Of a stretch of DNA of 64,000 nt, positions 1 to 11,446 are shown piece by piece. The stretch spans positions 401,001 to 465,000 of the forward strand of contig NZ_PGEP01000001.1 in NCBI RefSeq assembly GCF_002797445.1. Reading direction: 5' to 3'. Every line of letters starts with the position of its first letter. The first letter of the stretch is position 1. Source of the DNA: Acidovorax sp. 69. Lineage in GTDB: Bacteria; Pseudomonadota; Gammaproteobacteria; Burkholderiales; Burkholderiaceae_C. The notes beneath the pieces are model-generated. The model saw only the letters and a program-made list of their open reading frames with translations, was not told where the DNA came from and made no database searches. The position numbers were made by a program, and so were the translations under genes.

Positions 1-282
1 GGGCGGCTGGTAGAAGACCATCTGGCGCAGAACCTCCACGCCCCCCGACTGCAACGCGTGGTGGAGTGCGACTCCGCTGACGCCCACTATGAGTATGTGC
101 AAAAAGGCCTGGGTGTTGCCTGGCTGCCCTGGTCCATGGTGCATGCCGACTGCAAGGCCAAGCGCCTGGCGCTCGCCGGTGATGCCCGCATGGAAGTGCG
201 TTTTGACGTGCGCCTGTACCGTCCCAAGCGCCGCCTCGGGCCATTGGCCGAAGCGCTGTGGAAAGCCTTGGCACAGCGCTGA
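1..282 (+). CDS. LysR-type transcriptional regulator, C-terminal fragment
   Basis: The reading frame is open from the first base and ends with TGA, giving the last 93 residues of a protein whose beginning lies outside the window. The segment around YEYVQKGLGVAWLPWSMV followed by a short basic tail matches the end of the LysR substrate-binding domain, where a glycine-rich strand precedes the final helix. The DNA-binding part is not visible, so the target and ligand are unknown. It lies just upstream of a Bug-type receptor gene on the same strand, and regulation of that gene is plausible but not shown. Confidence 0.75.
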   Translation, partial: GRLVEDHLAQNLHAPRLQRVVECDSADAHYEYVQKGLGVAWLPWSMVHADCKAKRLALAGDARMEVRFDVRLYRPKRRLGPLAEALWKALAQR

Positions 283-430
283 TGCCACGCTTTCACCCGG
301 GTTTCCCCTTGGGGTTGTGATCGGATTTGCACGGGTTTGTGCTTTTTTGGCACCGACGGTCTAGCGGAGGATTCTCACAATCTAGCTTTAGCCAAGACCC
401 GCCTACCACTCCTTTTCAAGGAAACCCACC

Positions 431-1405
431 ATGCCCACTGTCTCCCCTCTGCGTCGCGTTGCCCTGCTGTGTGGCTTGGTCGTTCTCGCTGCCCCTGCTA
501 TGGCGCAGGACGCCTATCCCAGCAAACCCATCACCATCGTCGTGGGATACCCGCCTGGCGGTAGTACCGACCTGACGGCGCGCACCGTGGCCACCGAGTT
601 GGGCAACAAGCTCGGTGTGCCGGTGGTGATCGAAAACATCGGGGGGGCTGGTGGTGCCATTGGGGCGCAAAAGGTGGCCAATGCCGCCCCCGACGGCTAC
701 ACCCTGCTGGTGGGCGCCAACAATGAAATCGCCATCAACAAGCTCGTGACCAAAAAGGTCAAATACGACATCAAAGATTTCACGGCCGTTGGCCTCATTG
801 CATCGCAACCCCTGGTGCTGGTGGCATCCACGGGCGCCGGGGTGAAGAACATGGCCGAGTTCACGCAGAAGGTGTCCAAGAACCCTGGCAAGTTCAGTTA
901 CGGCAGCTCTGGTGTGGGTACAGCGCTGCACCTGGCGGGCGAGGCGGTCAAGGAGCAGGGCAAACTATTCATGACGCACATCCCCTACCGGGGCGTGGCA
1001 CCGTTGACCTCCGATCTGATGGGCAACAATCTGGAGTACGGCGTGTTTGTGCTATCTAGCGGCTTGCCCCACATCCGGAGCGGCAAGGTGATCGCGCTGG
1101 GCACCACCGAAGCCAAGCGATCGGCCACGACGCCCGATATTCCGGCGCTTGCCGAGTCGCCCCAGTATAAGAACGTGGACATCAGCGTGTGGTTCGCGCT
1201 CATGGCGCCTGCCAATCTGCCCAAGCCGGTGCTGGACAAGGTCAAGAAGGCACTCAACGACAGCCTGCAATCGCCCGATTTCAGAAAGAAGATGGAAGCC
1301 AGCGGCTCCACTGTGGCTTCTCCTGCGGTGAACATCGACCAGTTCCTGGCTGCCGAAGTGGCCAAGTACAAGAAGATTGTTGAATTCGCCAAGATCGAAG
1401 AATGA
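431..1405 (+). CDS. Bug/TctC family tripartite tricarboxylate transporter substrate-binding protein
   Basis: This 324-residue protein is a periplasmic solute receptor of the Bug family, which is greatly expanded in Burkholderiales and binds carboxylates and related small acids. A Sec signal peptide covers residues 1-25 with cleavage after AMA. The mature protein begins with the usual YPSKPI segment and then carries GYPPGGSTDLTAR, the family's ligand-contact loop, near residues 38-50. A Shine-Dalgarno-like AAGGA lies about 8 bases before the ATG. No TctA/TctB membrane partners are next to it, as is common for orphan Bug genes. The stop codon overlaps the start of the following deacylase by 4 bases, so the two are probably cotranslated. 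Confidence 0.93.
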   Translation: MPTVSPLRRVALLCGLVVLAAPAMAQDAYPSKPITIVVGYPPGGSTDLTARTVATELGNKLGVPVVIENIGGAGGAIGAQKVANAAPDGYTLLVGANNEIAINKLVTKKVKYDIKDFTAVGLIASQPLVLVASTGAGVKNMAEFTQKVSKNPGKFSYGSSGVGTALHLAGEAVKEQGKLFMTHIPYRGVAPLTSDLMGNNLEYGVFVLSSGLPHIRSGKVIALGTTEAKRSATTPDIPALAESPQYKNVDISVWFALMAPANLPKPVLDKVKKALNDSLQSPDFRKKMEASGSTVASPAVNIDQFLAAEVAKYKKIVEFAKIEE

Positions 1406-2409
1406 CCGACCGCACCGAAAACCACAGCGGCAATGCCGCAGTACTGCCCCTGGCTTTTGAACTGCCAGCGCCCGACATCAGCGCCTGGCGCGCCGGTAAC
1501 ACCGGTACTGAAGGCGTGTGGCAGTTCGATTCCGGCCAGCCCGGCCGCCACGCGATGATCAGCGCCCTGGTGCACGGCAACGAACTGTGCGGCGCCTGGG
1601 CGCTCAAGGGCCTGCTGGAGGCCGGTGTGCGCCCTGAGCGCGGTATGCTCACACTGGCGTTCTGCAACCTCGACGCGTTCGACCGCTTCGACGCCAGCAG
1701 CCACGATGCCTCGCGCTTTACCGATGAAGACCTCAACCGCCAATGGCTCGACGAGCGCATCGGCGCAGGCAACACCAGCGAACGCCGCCGCGCCGCCGCG
1801 CTGAGACCGTTTGTGGCGCAGGCCGACTGGCTGCTCGACATCCATTCCATGCACGAGCCCTCGGCGCCCCTGCTGCTAACAGGCATCCAGCCGCGCAACC
1901 GGGAGCTGGCGCGCGTCATGCGCTCGCCCGAGCACATCGTGGTGGACGCGGGTCACAAGGACGGAGTGCGCATGCGCGACTACGGTCGCTTCGGGCTACC
2001 GGACGGAGAGGGGGGCGACACACGCTCACTGTTGATCGAATGCGGCTTCCATGGCGACCTCGCCAGCCGAAATGTAGCCCAGGACCAGTGCGTGCGTTTT
2101 CTCGAACAGTCCGGCGTGCTGGACGGGTATACGCTGAGTCGGCAGCTGCCCGGCTGGCGCAGACCCGATGCACCTCGCCAATGGGCGCTGGAAGTGACCG
2201 GCCCTGTGATCGCTACCAGCAGCGCCTTCCGCTTTGTGGCACCTTTTACGGGGCTGGAAGTGTTTGAACAGGCCGGTACGGTGATAGGGGACAACGACGG
2301 CGTGCCCGTCGTTACGCCTTATGACGACTGCGTGTTGGTCATGCCTTCGGTGCGGCAGGCGCGGGCCGGGGTCACGGTGGTGCGCTACGCGACCCGACAG
2401 CCTCTGTGA
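1402..2409 (+). CDS. succinylglutamate desuccinylase/aspartoacylase family deacylase
   Basis: The 335-residue product has the zinc-carboxypeptidase-like fold motifs of the AstE/AspA family. HGNE (His58, Glu61) and DIHSM (His148) supply the metal ligands, DLNRQW matches the substrate-arginine segment, and Glu213 in LIECGFH is the likely catalytic base. Family members hydrolyse N-acyl amino acids or related amides. The AST pathway neighbours of true astE are absent, so the exact substrate cannot be named. The ATGA overlap with the Bug receptor gene suggests that the receptor brings in the compound and this cytoplasmic enzyme deacylates it. Confidence 0.85.
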   Translation: MTDRTENHSGNAAVLPLAFELPAPDISAWRAGNTGTEGVWQFDSGQPGRHAMISALVHGNELCGAWALKGLLEAGVRPERGMLTLAFCNLDAFDRFDASSHDASRFTDEDLNRQWLDERIGAGNTSERRRAAALRPFVAQADWLLDIHSMHEPSAPLLLTGIQPRNRELARVMRSPEHIVVDAGHKDGVRMRDYGRFGLPDGEGGDTRSLLIECGFHGDLASRNVAQDQCVRFLEQSGVLDGYTLSRQLPGWRRPDAPRQWALEVTGPVIATSSAFRFVAPFTGLEVFEQAGTVIGDNDGVPVVTPYDDCVLVMPSVRQARAGVTVVRYATRQPL

Positions 2410-2621
2410 CGTCTCCAGTCAAGCGTTACGCCATCAGTGGAAGGCCTTGGTGTGGCTGCGCCACCAGAAAACTGTGATCTGTGCTCGCAAGGTTCCGGGG
2501 CGCGCTACCTTGGCATGTAAGCGCCATTGGCGGCGAAAGCTACCCCAAACAGGGGGCTTGCGTCTGCAGCGGGGCGGACTTGGCCTGCACTGAGCCCGAT
2601 AGGCCAACGGACCCACAAGGG

Positions 2622-2658
2622 CAAAAAAAAGCCGGCTGCCTTTGCGGGCGGCCGGCTT
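2622..2658 (-). terminator. rho-independent terminator of gap
   Basis: Read on the minus strand, a 12-bp stem with one mismatch (arms 2629-2640 and 2647-2658, loop of 6) is followed by a run of eight T. It lies about 50 bases after the stop of the leftward gap gene. Confidence 0.9.
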
Positions 2659-2705
2659 GAACGGGGTAGTTTCTTCTAGCGCTTCTTCATTCTAAGGGTC
2701 CAAGC

Positions 2706-5874
<3,169 letters not shown>

Positions 5875-5997
5875 GGGGGATGGGTTCAGGGTGGGGAGTT
5901 CAGGGGAAACCCGGCATTTTACCGGGGCGGCTTTCATTCGCCTGAATTGGTGCGCTGCGGGCCATGGTCACTGCCGCAATGCACTACAGTGCGGGCC

Positions 5998-6387
5998 ATG
6001 CAAGGACTGCATCTCACCGCTGATCTTCATGGCTGCCGCTGCGCGCCCGCGTGGCTGCTGGACGCCACCGCCCTGGGCCGCGCCTGTACCGATGCAGTGC
6101 ATGCCGCCGGGTTGCAGCCCGTGGGGCAGTTGTTTCACGAGTTCCCTGCCACGGTGCACGGCCCTGGTGGAGTGACAGCTACTGTTTTGCTAGCGGAATC
6201 GCACCTGTGCGTGCACACCTGGCCTGAGCAGCGCGCGGTCACGCTCGACGTGTATGTCTGCAATTTTGGCGCCGACCATTCGGGCAAGGCGCGTGCGCTG
6301 ATGGACGCGCTGCTGGCGCTGTTCGACCCCACCACGGTGGAGCGCCACGCGCTGCAGCGGGGCGCTGTGAACGAGGTGGCCGCATGA
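5998..6387 (+). CDS. speD: S-adenosylmethionine decarboxylase proenzyme (class 1B)
   Basis: At 129 residues this is the short bacterial/archaeal class of SpeD, which makes decarboxylated SAM for spermidine synthesis. The self-cleavage site is Glu67-Ser68 in LLAESHL, where the serine becomes the pyruvoyl cofactor. His73 and Cys88 follow at the spacing (5 and 15) seen in the Thermotoga enzyme. I used the ATG giving MQGLHLTADLHGC; longer in-frame versions overlap tkt antisense and lack family similarity. No speE lies nearby. The stop overlaps the next gene by 4 bases (ATGA). Confidence 0.9.
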   Translation: MQGLHLTADLHGCRCAPAWLLDATALGRACTDAVHAAGLQPVGQLFHEFPATVHGPGGVTATVLLAESHLCVHTWPEQRAVTLDVYVCNFGADHSGKARALMDALLALFDPTTVERHALQRGAVNEVAA

Positions 6388-7169
6388 GTGCTGGCGCACT
6401 TTCCCCTCACCAGGTTCCCGCGCTTTTGCTGGCCGCAGGCCGTGGCGAGCGCATGCGCCCGCTGACCGACACCACCCCCAAGCCCCTGCTGCAGGTGCAG
6501 GGCCAGCCACTGCTGCAGTGGCACCTGGCGGCGCTGCAGGAGGCGGGTGTGGAACAGGCGGTGATCAACACCGCGTGGCTGGGGGCGCAGATCAGTGACC
6601 ACTTTTCAAGTGTTTTTGGCCTCCAGCGTTTGATGGATAAGCGCAAGCAGCTATCAATTTCATACTCACACGAAGGTGTGGACTTTGGCGGCGCATTGGA
6701 AACCGCCGGCGGCATCGCGCGCGCGCTGCCCCAGTTGGGCCCGGTGTTCTGGCTGGCAGCGGGTGATGTGTTTGCGCCCGACTTCGTTTTTGACAGCGCC
6801 GCTGTGACGGCCTTTGAAGCCAGCGACCATCTGGCCCACCTGTGGCTGGTGCCCAACCCTTCCCACAACCCGCGCGGCGACTTTGGCCTGTCGACCAACG
6901 GGCTGGCGCTGAACCTGCCCCCGGGCGACCCCGCGCCGCGCTACACCTACAGCACCATCGCCCTCCTGCGCGCCGAGCTGTTTGCGGCGCCGTGGTGCGA
7001 TATTGCCCACGGCAATCCCGATGGCATCAAAGCCCCGCTGGCGCCACTGCTTCGCCGTGCAATGGACAATGGCCGCGTCAGTGCGCAGCTCTATACCGGC
7101 CGCTGGACCGACGTGGGCACGCCCGAACGGCTGGCCGAACTCAACTCCCTTTCCTTCGACGCGCCATGA
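6384..7169 (+). CDS. MurU-like NDP-sugar nucleotidyltransferase with an in-frame repeat-encoded insert
   Basis: This is a 261-residue nucleotidyltransferase with the signature LLLAAGRGERMRPLTD (residues 14-29) followed by PKPLL. It resembles N-acetylmuramate-1-phosphate uridylyltransferase MurU of the peptidoglycan recycling shunt. The amgK kinase that normally accompanies murU is not adjacent, so the sugar specificity is inferred. Residues about 76-93, in FSSVFGLQRLMDKRKQLSI, are encoded by a copy of the dispersed repeat on the opposite strand, lengthening a surface loop before the conserved GGALETAGGI segment. It overlaps pepP by 4 bases. Confidence 0.8.
   Translation: MSAGALSPHQVPALLLAAGRGERMRPLTDTTPKPLLQVQGQPLLQWHLAALQEAGVEQAVINTAWLGAQISDHFSSVFGLQRLMDKRKQLSISYSHEGVDFGGALETAGGIARALPQLGPVFWLAAGDVFAPDFVFDSAAVTAFEASDHLAHLWLVPNPSHNPRGDFGLSTNGLALNLPPGDPAPRYTYSTIALLRAELFAAPWCDIAHGNPDGIKAPLAPLLRRAMDNGRVSAQLYTGRWTDVGTPERLAELNSLSFDAP
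6611..6663. repeat. GATAGC/AGCGCTTG repeat, intragenic copy in the murU-like gene
   Basis: On the minus strand this reads GAAATTGATAGCTGCTTGCG, then a second half ending GGAGGCCAAAAACA. It is one of the best-preserved copies of the dispersed repeat, and it is fully translated in the host gene. Confidence 0.85.
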
Positions 7170-8563
7170 ACACCACCGTGCCAGCCTCTGTTTACGCCCA
7201 GCGCCGCGCGCACCTGGCTGCCCAGTTGGGCCCTGGGGGCATCGCCATCATCCCCACCGCGCTGGAGCGTCCGCGCAATCGGGACAGCGACTTCCTGTTC
7301 CGCCACGACAGCTATTTTTATTACCTGACAGGCTTCGCCGAGCCGGGCGCCTGCCTGGTGCTGGCCCACGACGGCCGCAGCACGCTGTTTTGTCAGCCCA
7401 AGGACCTGGAGCGCGAGATCTGGGATGGCTATCGCCTGGGCCCGGCCGCCGCGCCCGCCGCCTTGGGGGTGGATGCCGCGCAGTCGATGGCCGAGCTGGA
7501 TAGCAAGCTGCCGCGCCTGCTGGAAAACACGGCCTGCGTCTGGTACCCGTTTGCCACGCACAGCGGTCTGGCCGCCCGCGTGGAGGGCTGGCTCAATGTG
7601 GTGCGGGGGCGTGTGCGCTATGGCGCCATCTGCCCTGCCGAGCAAAACGACCTGTGCACGTTGCTTGACGAGATGCGCCTGTTCAAGGACGCCCACGAGC
7701 AGGACATCATGCGGCGCGCTAGCGCCATCAGCGCGCAAGCCCATATCCGCGCCATGCAGCGCTCGGCCCGCCTGTTGCGCGCAGGCGAAGACGTGCGTGA
7801 ATACCACCTCGACGCCGAGCTGCTGCACGCGTTCCGCGACGCGGGCTCGCAGTACCCGGCCTATAGCTCCATCGTGGCGGCGGGGGCCAATGCCTGCGTG
7901 CTGCACTATCGTGCCGATGCGGCGCCCGTGCGCGATGGTGAGCTGGTGCTGATCGACGCGGGTTGCGAGCTGGACAGCTACGCCAGCGACATCACGCGCA
8001 CCTTCCCCGCCAACGGAAAGTTCACGGGCCCACAGCGTGCGCTGTACGACCTGGTGCTGGCCAGCCAGGATGCGGCCGTGGCAGCCACCAAGGCCGGAGC
8101 GCGTTTCAACGACCCGCACGACGCCACCGTGGCCGTGCTCGCGCAGGGCATGCTGGACCTGGGCCTGCTTGACAAGAACAAGGTGGGCACTGCACAGGAC
8201 GTGATCGACAAACGTGCCTACTTCCAGTTCTACATGCACCGCACCAGCCACTGGCTGGGCATGGACGTGCACGACTGCGGCAGCTACGTGGAGCCTGGCG
8301 AAGTCGGCCAGGTGAGCGAGCGCAAGGACCCGCTTTCGGGCGAGACCATCACCAACCGCCCCAGCCGCGTGCTGCGACCCGGCATGGTGCTGACCATCGA
8401 GCCCGGCATCTATGTGCGTCCCGCCGAGGGCGTGCCCGAGCAGTTCCACCACATCGGCATCCGCATTGAAGACGATGCCATCGTCACGGACGCGGGCTGT
8501 GAACTCATCACGCGCGGTGTGCCAGTGAAGGCCGACGAGATCGAAGCGCTGATGCGCGCCTGA
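7166..8563 (+). CDS. pepP: Xaa-Pro aminopeptidase P
   Basis: This 465-residue dimetal aminopeptidase removes N-terminal residues preceding proline. An N-terminal creatinase-like domain (SDFLFRHDSYFYYLTGF) is followed by the pita-bread catalytic domain. Its metal ligands are visible in LIDAGCELDSYASDITRTFP (two Asp), HRTSHWLGMDVHD (His), LTIEPGIYV (Glu) and GIRIEDDAIV (Glu). The start at MNTTVPASVYAQRR overlaps the previous stop as ATGA, and the length fits the family. It is part of the speD-murU-like-pepP-CPBP run of closely packed genes. Confidence 0.95.
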   Translation: MNTTVPASVYAQRRAHLAAQLGPGGIAIIPTALERPRNRDSDFLFRHDSYFYYLTGFAEPGACLVLAHDGRSTLFCQPKDLEREIWDGYRLGPAAAPAALGVDAAQSMAELDSKLPRLLENTACVWYPFATHSGLAARVEGWLNVVRGRVRYGAICPAEQNDLCTLLDEMRLFKDAHEQDIMRRASAISAQAHIRAMQRSARLLRAGEDVREYHLDAELLHAFRDAGSQYPAYSSIVAAGANACVLHYRADAAPVRDGELVLIDAGCELDSYASDITRTFPANGKFTGPQRALYDLVLASQDAAVAATKAGARFNDPHDATVAVLAQGMLDLGLLDKNKVGTAQDVIDKRAYFQFYMHRTSHWLGMDVHDCGSYVEPGEVGQVSERKDPLSGETITNRPSRVLRPGMVLTIEPGIYVRPAEGVPEQFHHIGIRIEDDAIVTDAGCELITRGVPVKADEIEALMRA

Positions 8564-8577
8564 ACGCGGGTAAATCC

Positions 8578-9363
8578 ATGGCCGTGGACGACGCTGTAAG
8601 GGTGAGTTCGGCGGATGCCCCGGGGCAACCCGCGAAATGGCGACTCGGCGGTGTGCTGTGGCTGCTGGGCATGCCCGGCGTGGTGGCCGTGGTGTGGGCG
8701 CTGCTCCCACCCCTGAGGGCCAACGAGGCCCTGCTGCCGCTGCCGCTCTGGGCGGTGGTGCTGGTCAGCGGGTTGCAAACAGCCGTGTTGTTGGCGCTGG
8801 CTGTGGCGGTGGGGGTGTGGCTGGCGCCCCGCGTGGGCCTGCGAGCCCCCGCTGTGTCTTCCTGGCTGGCTGGCAGGCCCATCGGCCCCGCGCTGCGTGC
8901 CCAGTCCCTGCCCGGCGTGTGGGGCGGCGTGGTGGGTGCCTTATGGCTGTGGGGGCTGTCGCAGGTAGTGCCCAAGGCGCTGCAACCTTCGGACCCGGCC
9001 AGCGCCATGCCGCTGGTGGTCAAGCTGTTGTACGGAGGCATCACAGAGGAGCTGCTGGTGCGTTGGGGCGTGATGACCCTGTTGTTGTGGCTGGGCTGGC
9101 GCGTGGTGCAGCGCGGGCAGGGCCCGCCGGGAAAGGCGCTGGTGGCTGTGGCGGTGCTGTTCAGCGCCCTGTTGTTTGCGCTGGGGCATCTGCCTGCAGC
9201 GCAGTCGCTGGCCGGGGTGTTGACGGCGCCGGTGGTGGTGTTTGTGTTGGTGGGTAACACCGCGTTCGGCCTGGTGGCGGGCGGGCTCTATGCGCGCCAC
9301 GGGCTGGAGGCTGCGATCTTGGCCCATGTGCTCGCGCATGGGCTGGCTTACCCACTGCTTTGA
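8578..9363 (+). CDS. CPBP family intramembrane metalloprotease
   Basis: The 261-residue protein is very hydrophobic with about seven to eight membrane segments. It carries the three motifs of the CAAX/bacteriocin-processing family: EELLVRWG (the paired Glu and Arg), FALGHLPA (His) and HVLAHGLAYP (His near the C-terminus). Family members cleave within or near the membrane, but their bacterial substrates are mostly unknown. It begins 14 bases after pepP and is probably cotranscribed. No bacteriocin genes are nearby. Confidence 0.82.
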   Translation: MAVDDAVRVSSADAPGQPAKWRLGGVLWLLGMPGVVAVVWALLPPLRANEALLPLPLWAVVLVSGLQTAVLLALAVAVGVWLAPRVGLRAPAVSSWLAGRPIGPALRAQSLPGVWGGVVGALWLWGLSQVVPKALQPSDPASAMPLVVKLLYGGITEELLVRWGVMTLLLWLGWRVVQRGQGPPGKALVAVAVLFSALLFALGHLPAAQSLAGVLTAPVVVFVLVGNTAFGLVAGGLYARHGLEAAILAHVLAHGLAYPLL

Positions 9364-9483
9364 CCGACGCGCTCGCTGCAGAGGCTCCTCGGATGCAGGT
9401 CACAACCACGGGGTAACTCGCATGTAACCGCTTCGTGTGAGAATTGAAACTCGATTACATACCAACGACCGAGAGAAAGAGAC

Positions 9484-10926
9484 ATGTCCATGCCTACCCG
9501 CCGCGCCACCAAGATTGTTGCCACCCTCGGCCCCGCATCCAGTGACCCGGCGATGCTGGAGGCCATGATTCGCGCGGGCGTGAATGTGGTGCGGCTGAAC
9601 TTCAGCCATGGCAAGGCGCAGGACCACATTGACCGCGCCACCGCAGTGCGTGCTGCCGCCCAGCGCGCCGGCCGCGAAGTGGCCATCATGGCCGACCTGC
9701 AGGGCCCCAAGATCCGCGTGGGCAAGTTTGCCGAGGGCAAGGTACAGCTGGAGTCGGGTGCCAAATTTGTGCTCGATGCGTCGCGCACCGAACTGGGCGA
9801 TATCGATGGCGTGGGGCTGGACTACAAGGAACTGCCGCGTGACGTGAAAGCGGGCGACCTGCTGCTGCTCAACGATGGACTGATCGTGCTCACGGTGGAT
9901 GCGGTGCGCGGCGAAGAGGTGCTTACCACCGTCAAGGTGGGCGGCGAGCTGTCCAACAACAAGGGCATCAACAAGAAGGGCGGCGGTCTCACGGCACCGG
10001 CCCTCACGGCCAAGGACATGGAAGACATCCGTACGGCCATGAGCTTTCAGGCCGACTATGTGGCGGTGAGCTTTCCCAAGAACGCCACCGACATGGAAAT
10101 GGCGCGCCAGCTGTGCAACGTGGCTGCTTCTGAGTACCGGCACAAGCCGGGTCTGATCGCCAAGATCGAGCGGGCCGAGGCCATTCCGCACCTGGAAGCC
10201 ATCCTGCGTGTGAGCGACGGCATCATGGTGGCGCGGGGCGACCTGGCCGTAGAGGTCGGCAATGCGGCCGTGCCCGCGCTGCAAAAGAAGATGATCCGCA
10301 TGGCGCGCGAGCTGGACAAGGTCGTCATCACTGCCACGCAAATGATGGAGAGCATGATCACCAACCCGGTGCCCACGCGCGCTGAGGTGAGCGACGTGGC
10401 CAATGCCGTGCTGGACGGCACCGACGCAGTGATGCTGAGTGCCGAGACGGCCGCAGGCCGCTACCCGCTCGAAACCGTGGAAGAAATGGCCACCATCTGC
10501 GCTGCGGCCGAGGCCGCAGAAGACCACCAGCTCGACGCAGACTTCACCGGCCAGACCTTTGGCCGCATTGACCAGTCCATCGCCATGGGTGCGCTGTTCA
10601 CGGCCCACCACCTGGGCGCCAAGGCGATCGTGGCCATGACGGACAGCGGTGCCACGGCGCTCTGGATGAGCCGCCACAGCATTCGCATCCCCATCTACGC
10701 ACTCACCCCCAAGGTGACCACCCAGCGCAAGATGGCCATGTACCGCAATGTGCGCCCCCTGCTCATGGACACCAGTGCTGACCGCGACACTGCGCTGGAC
10801 CAGGCCGAACGCCACCTCAAGAGCCGCAACATCGTGCAAAAGGGCGATGTCTACGCCATCACCTGTGGCGAGCCCATGGGAGCGCCTGGCGGGACCAATA
10901 TGCTGAAAATCTGCGTCGCCAGCTGA
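9484..10926 (+). CDS. pyk: pyruvate kinase
   Basis: The 480-residue enzyme transfers phosphate from phosphoenolpyruvate to ADP, the last step of glycolysis. The N-terminal TKIVATLGPASSDP, the active-site signature IAKIERAEAIPHLEAI, MVARGDLAVEVG and the ATQMMESM segment are all present. Its C-terminal allosteric domain is of normal length. GAGAGAAAGAG before the start gives a good ribosome binding site; a second in-frame ATG two codons on is equally possible. The last 68 bases overlap the 3' end of the convergent PAP2 gene. Confidence 0.97.
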   Translation: MSMPTRRATKIVATLGPASSDPAMLEAMIRAGVNVVRLNFSHGKAQDHIDRATAVRAAAQRAGREVAIMADLQGPKIRVGKFAEGKVQLESGAKFVLDASRTELGDIDGVGLDYKELPRDVKAGDLLLLNDGLIVLTVDAVRGEEVLTTVKVGGELSNNKGINKKGGGLTAPALTAKDMEDIRTAMSFQADYVAVSFPKNATDMEMARQLCNVAASEYRHKPGLIAKIERAEAIPHLEAILRVSDGIMVARGDLAVEVGNAAVPALQKKMIRMARELDKVVITATQMMESMITNPVPTRAEVSDVANAVLDGTDAVMLSAETAAGRYPLETVEEMATICAAAEAAEDHQLDADFTGQTFGRIDQSIAMGALFTAHHLGAKAIVAMTDSGATALWMSRHSIRIPIYALTPKVTTQRKMAMYRNVRPLLMDTSADRDTALDQAERHLKSRNIVQKGDVYAITCGEPMGAPGGTNMLKICVAS

Positions 10927-11446
10927 GCCACCGTGGCGCGGAACTCAGCGCGTGGATGGCCCATGCGCTGAGCGTACCGGCGAGCATGCCCGCCAACACG
11001 TCGGATGGGAAATGGACCCCCAGGCACACCCGGCTCCAGGCGATGGCGAAGGCCGCGGCCCATCCCAGGCGCGCGAGACCGCGTGTGGTTCGCGAGGCCT
11101 GCAGGCTGGCCGCCAGCGCAAAGGCACCAGCCGCGTGCATGCTGGGAAACCCCGCCCGCGCAGCGTGTTCTACCCACTGAATGCCTATTCCGAGTTGGGC
11201 AGGGCGTGGCGCTGCAATGGCATACCTCAGCAATTGAACACCGACCCACGCCAACGCCATTGACACCAGGGCCAGGGTGAGTTCCCGCCGCTGCGTGGGG
11301 CTACCGACAACCAGACAACCCGCCAGCACACCGCCCATGGCAATGGGCAACTGTTGCGAGATCCACCGCGCTGCCGTCACCACCGAGGGCAGCGTGAATG
11401 CATCCGCATTGATGGCGTGAAACAGGGCGATATCAAGTGGAAGCAT
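10859..11446 (-). CDS. PAP2 superfamily phosphatase, short membrane type
   Basis: This 195-residue integral membrane phosphatase has the three PAP2 motifs: the K/R-rich RYAIAAPRP segment, GFPSMHAAGAFALAA (motif 2, with Met in place of Gly before His), and SRVCLGVHFPSDVLAG (motif 3). Such enzymes dephosphorylate undecaprenyl pyrophosphate, phosphatidylglycerophosphate or lipid A on the periplasmic face. The start MLPLDIALFHAIN has GAGGCG upstream and overlaps the upstream PAP2 gene by 14 bases, so the two form an operon. Its last 22 codons run antisense into pyk. Confidence 0.85.
   Translation of the reverse strand: MLPLDIALFHAINADAFTLPSVVTAARWISQQLPIAMGGVLAGCLVVGSPTQRRELTLALVSMALAWVGVQLLRYAIAAPRPAQLGIGIQWVEHAARAGFPSMHAAGAFALAASLQASRTTRGLARLGWAAAFAIAWSRVCLGVHFPSDVLAGMLAGTLSAWAIHALSSAPRWLSWRRRFSAYWSRQALPWARHR

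Noticed and set aside
1050..1080. GCTATCTAGCGGCTTG in the Bug receptor gene as a repeat copy
   Set aside because: Only one half-site is similar, and it encodes a segment normal for Bug proteins.
7714..7760. GCGCTAGCGCC followed by GCGCAAGCCC in pepP as another dispersed repeat copy
   Set aside because: The GATAGC core and GGCC tail are missing, and the residues are ordinary for PepP.
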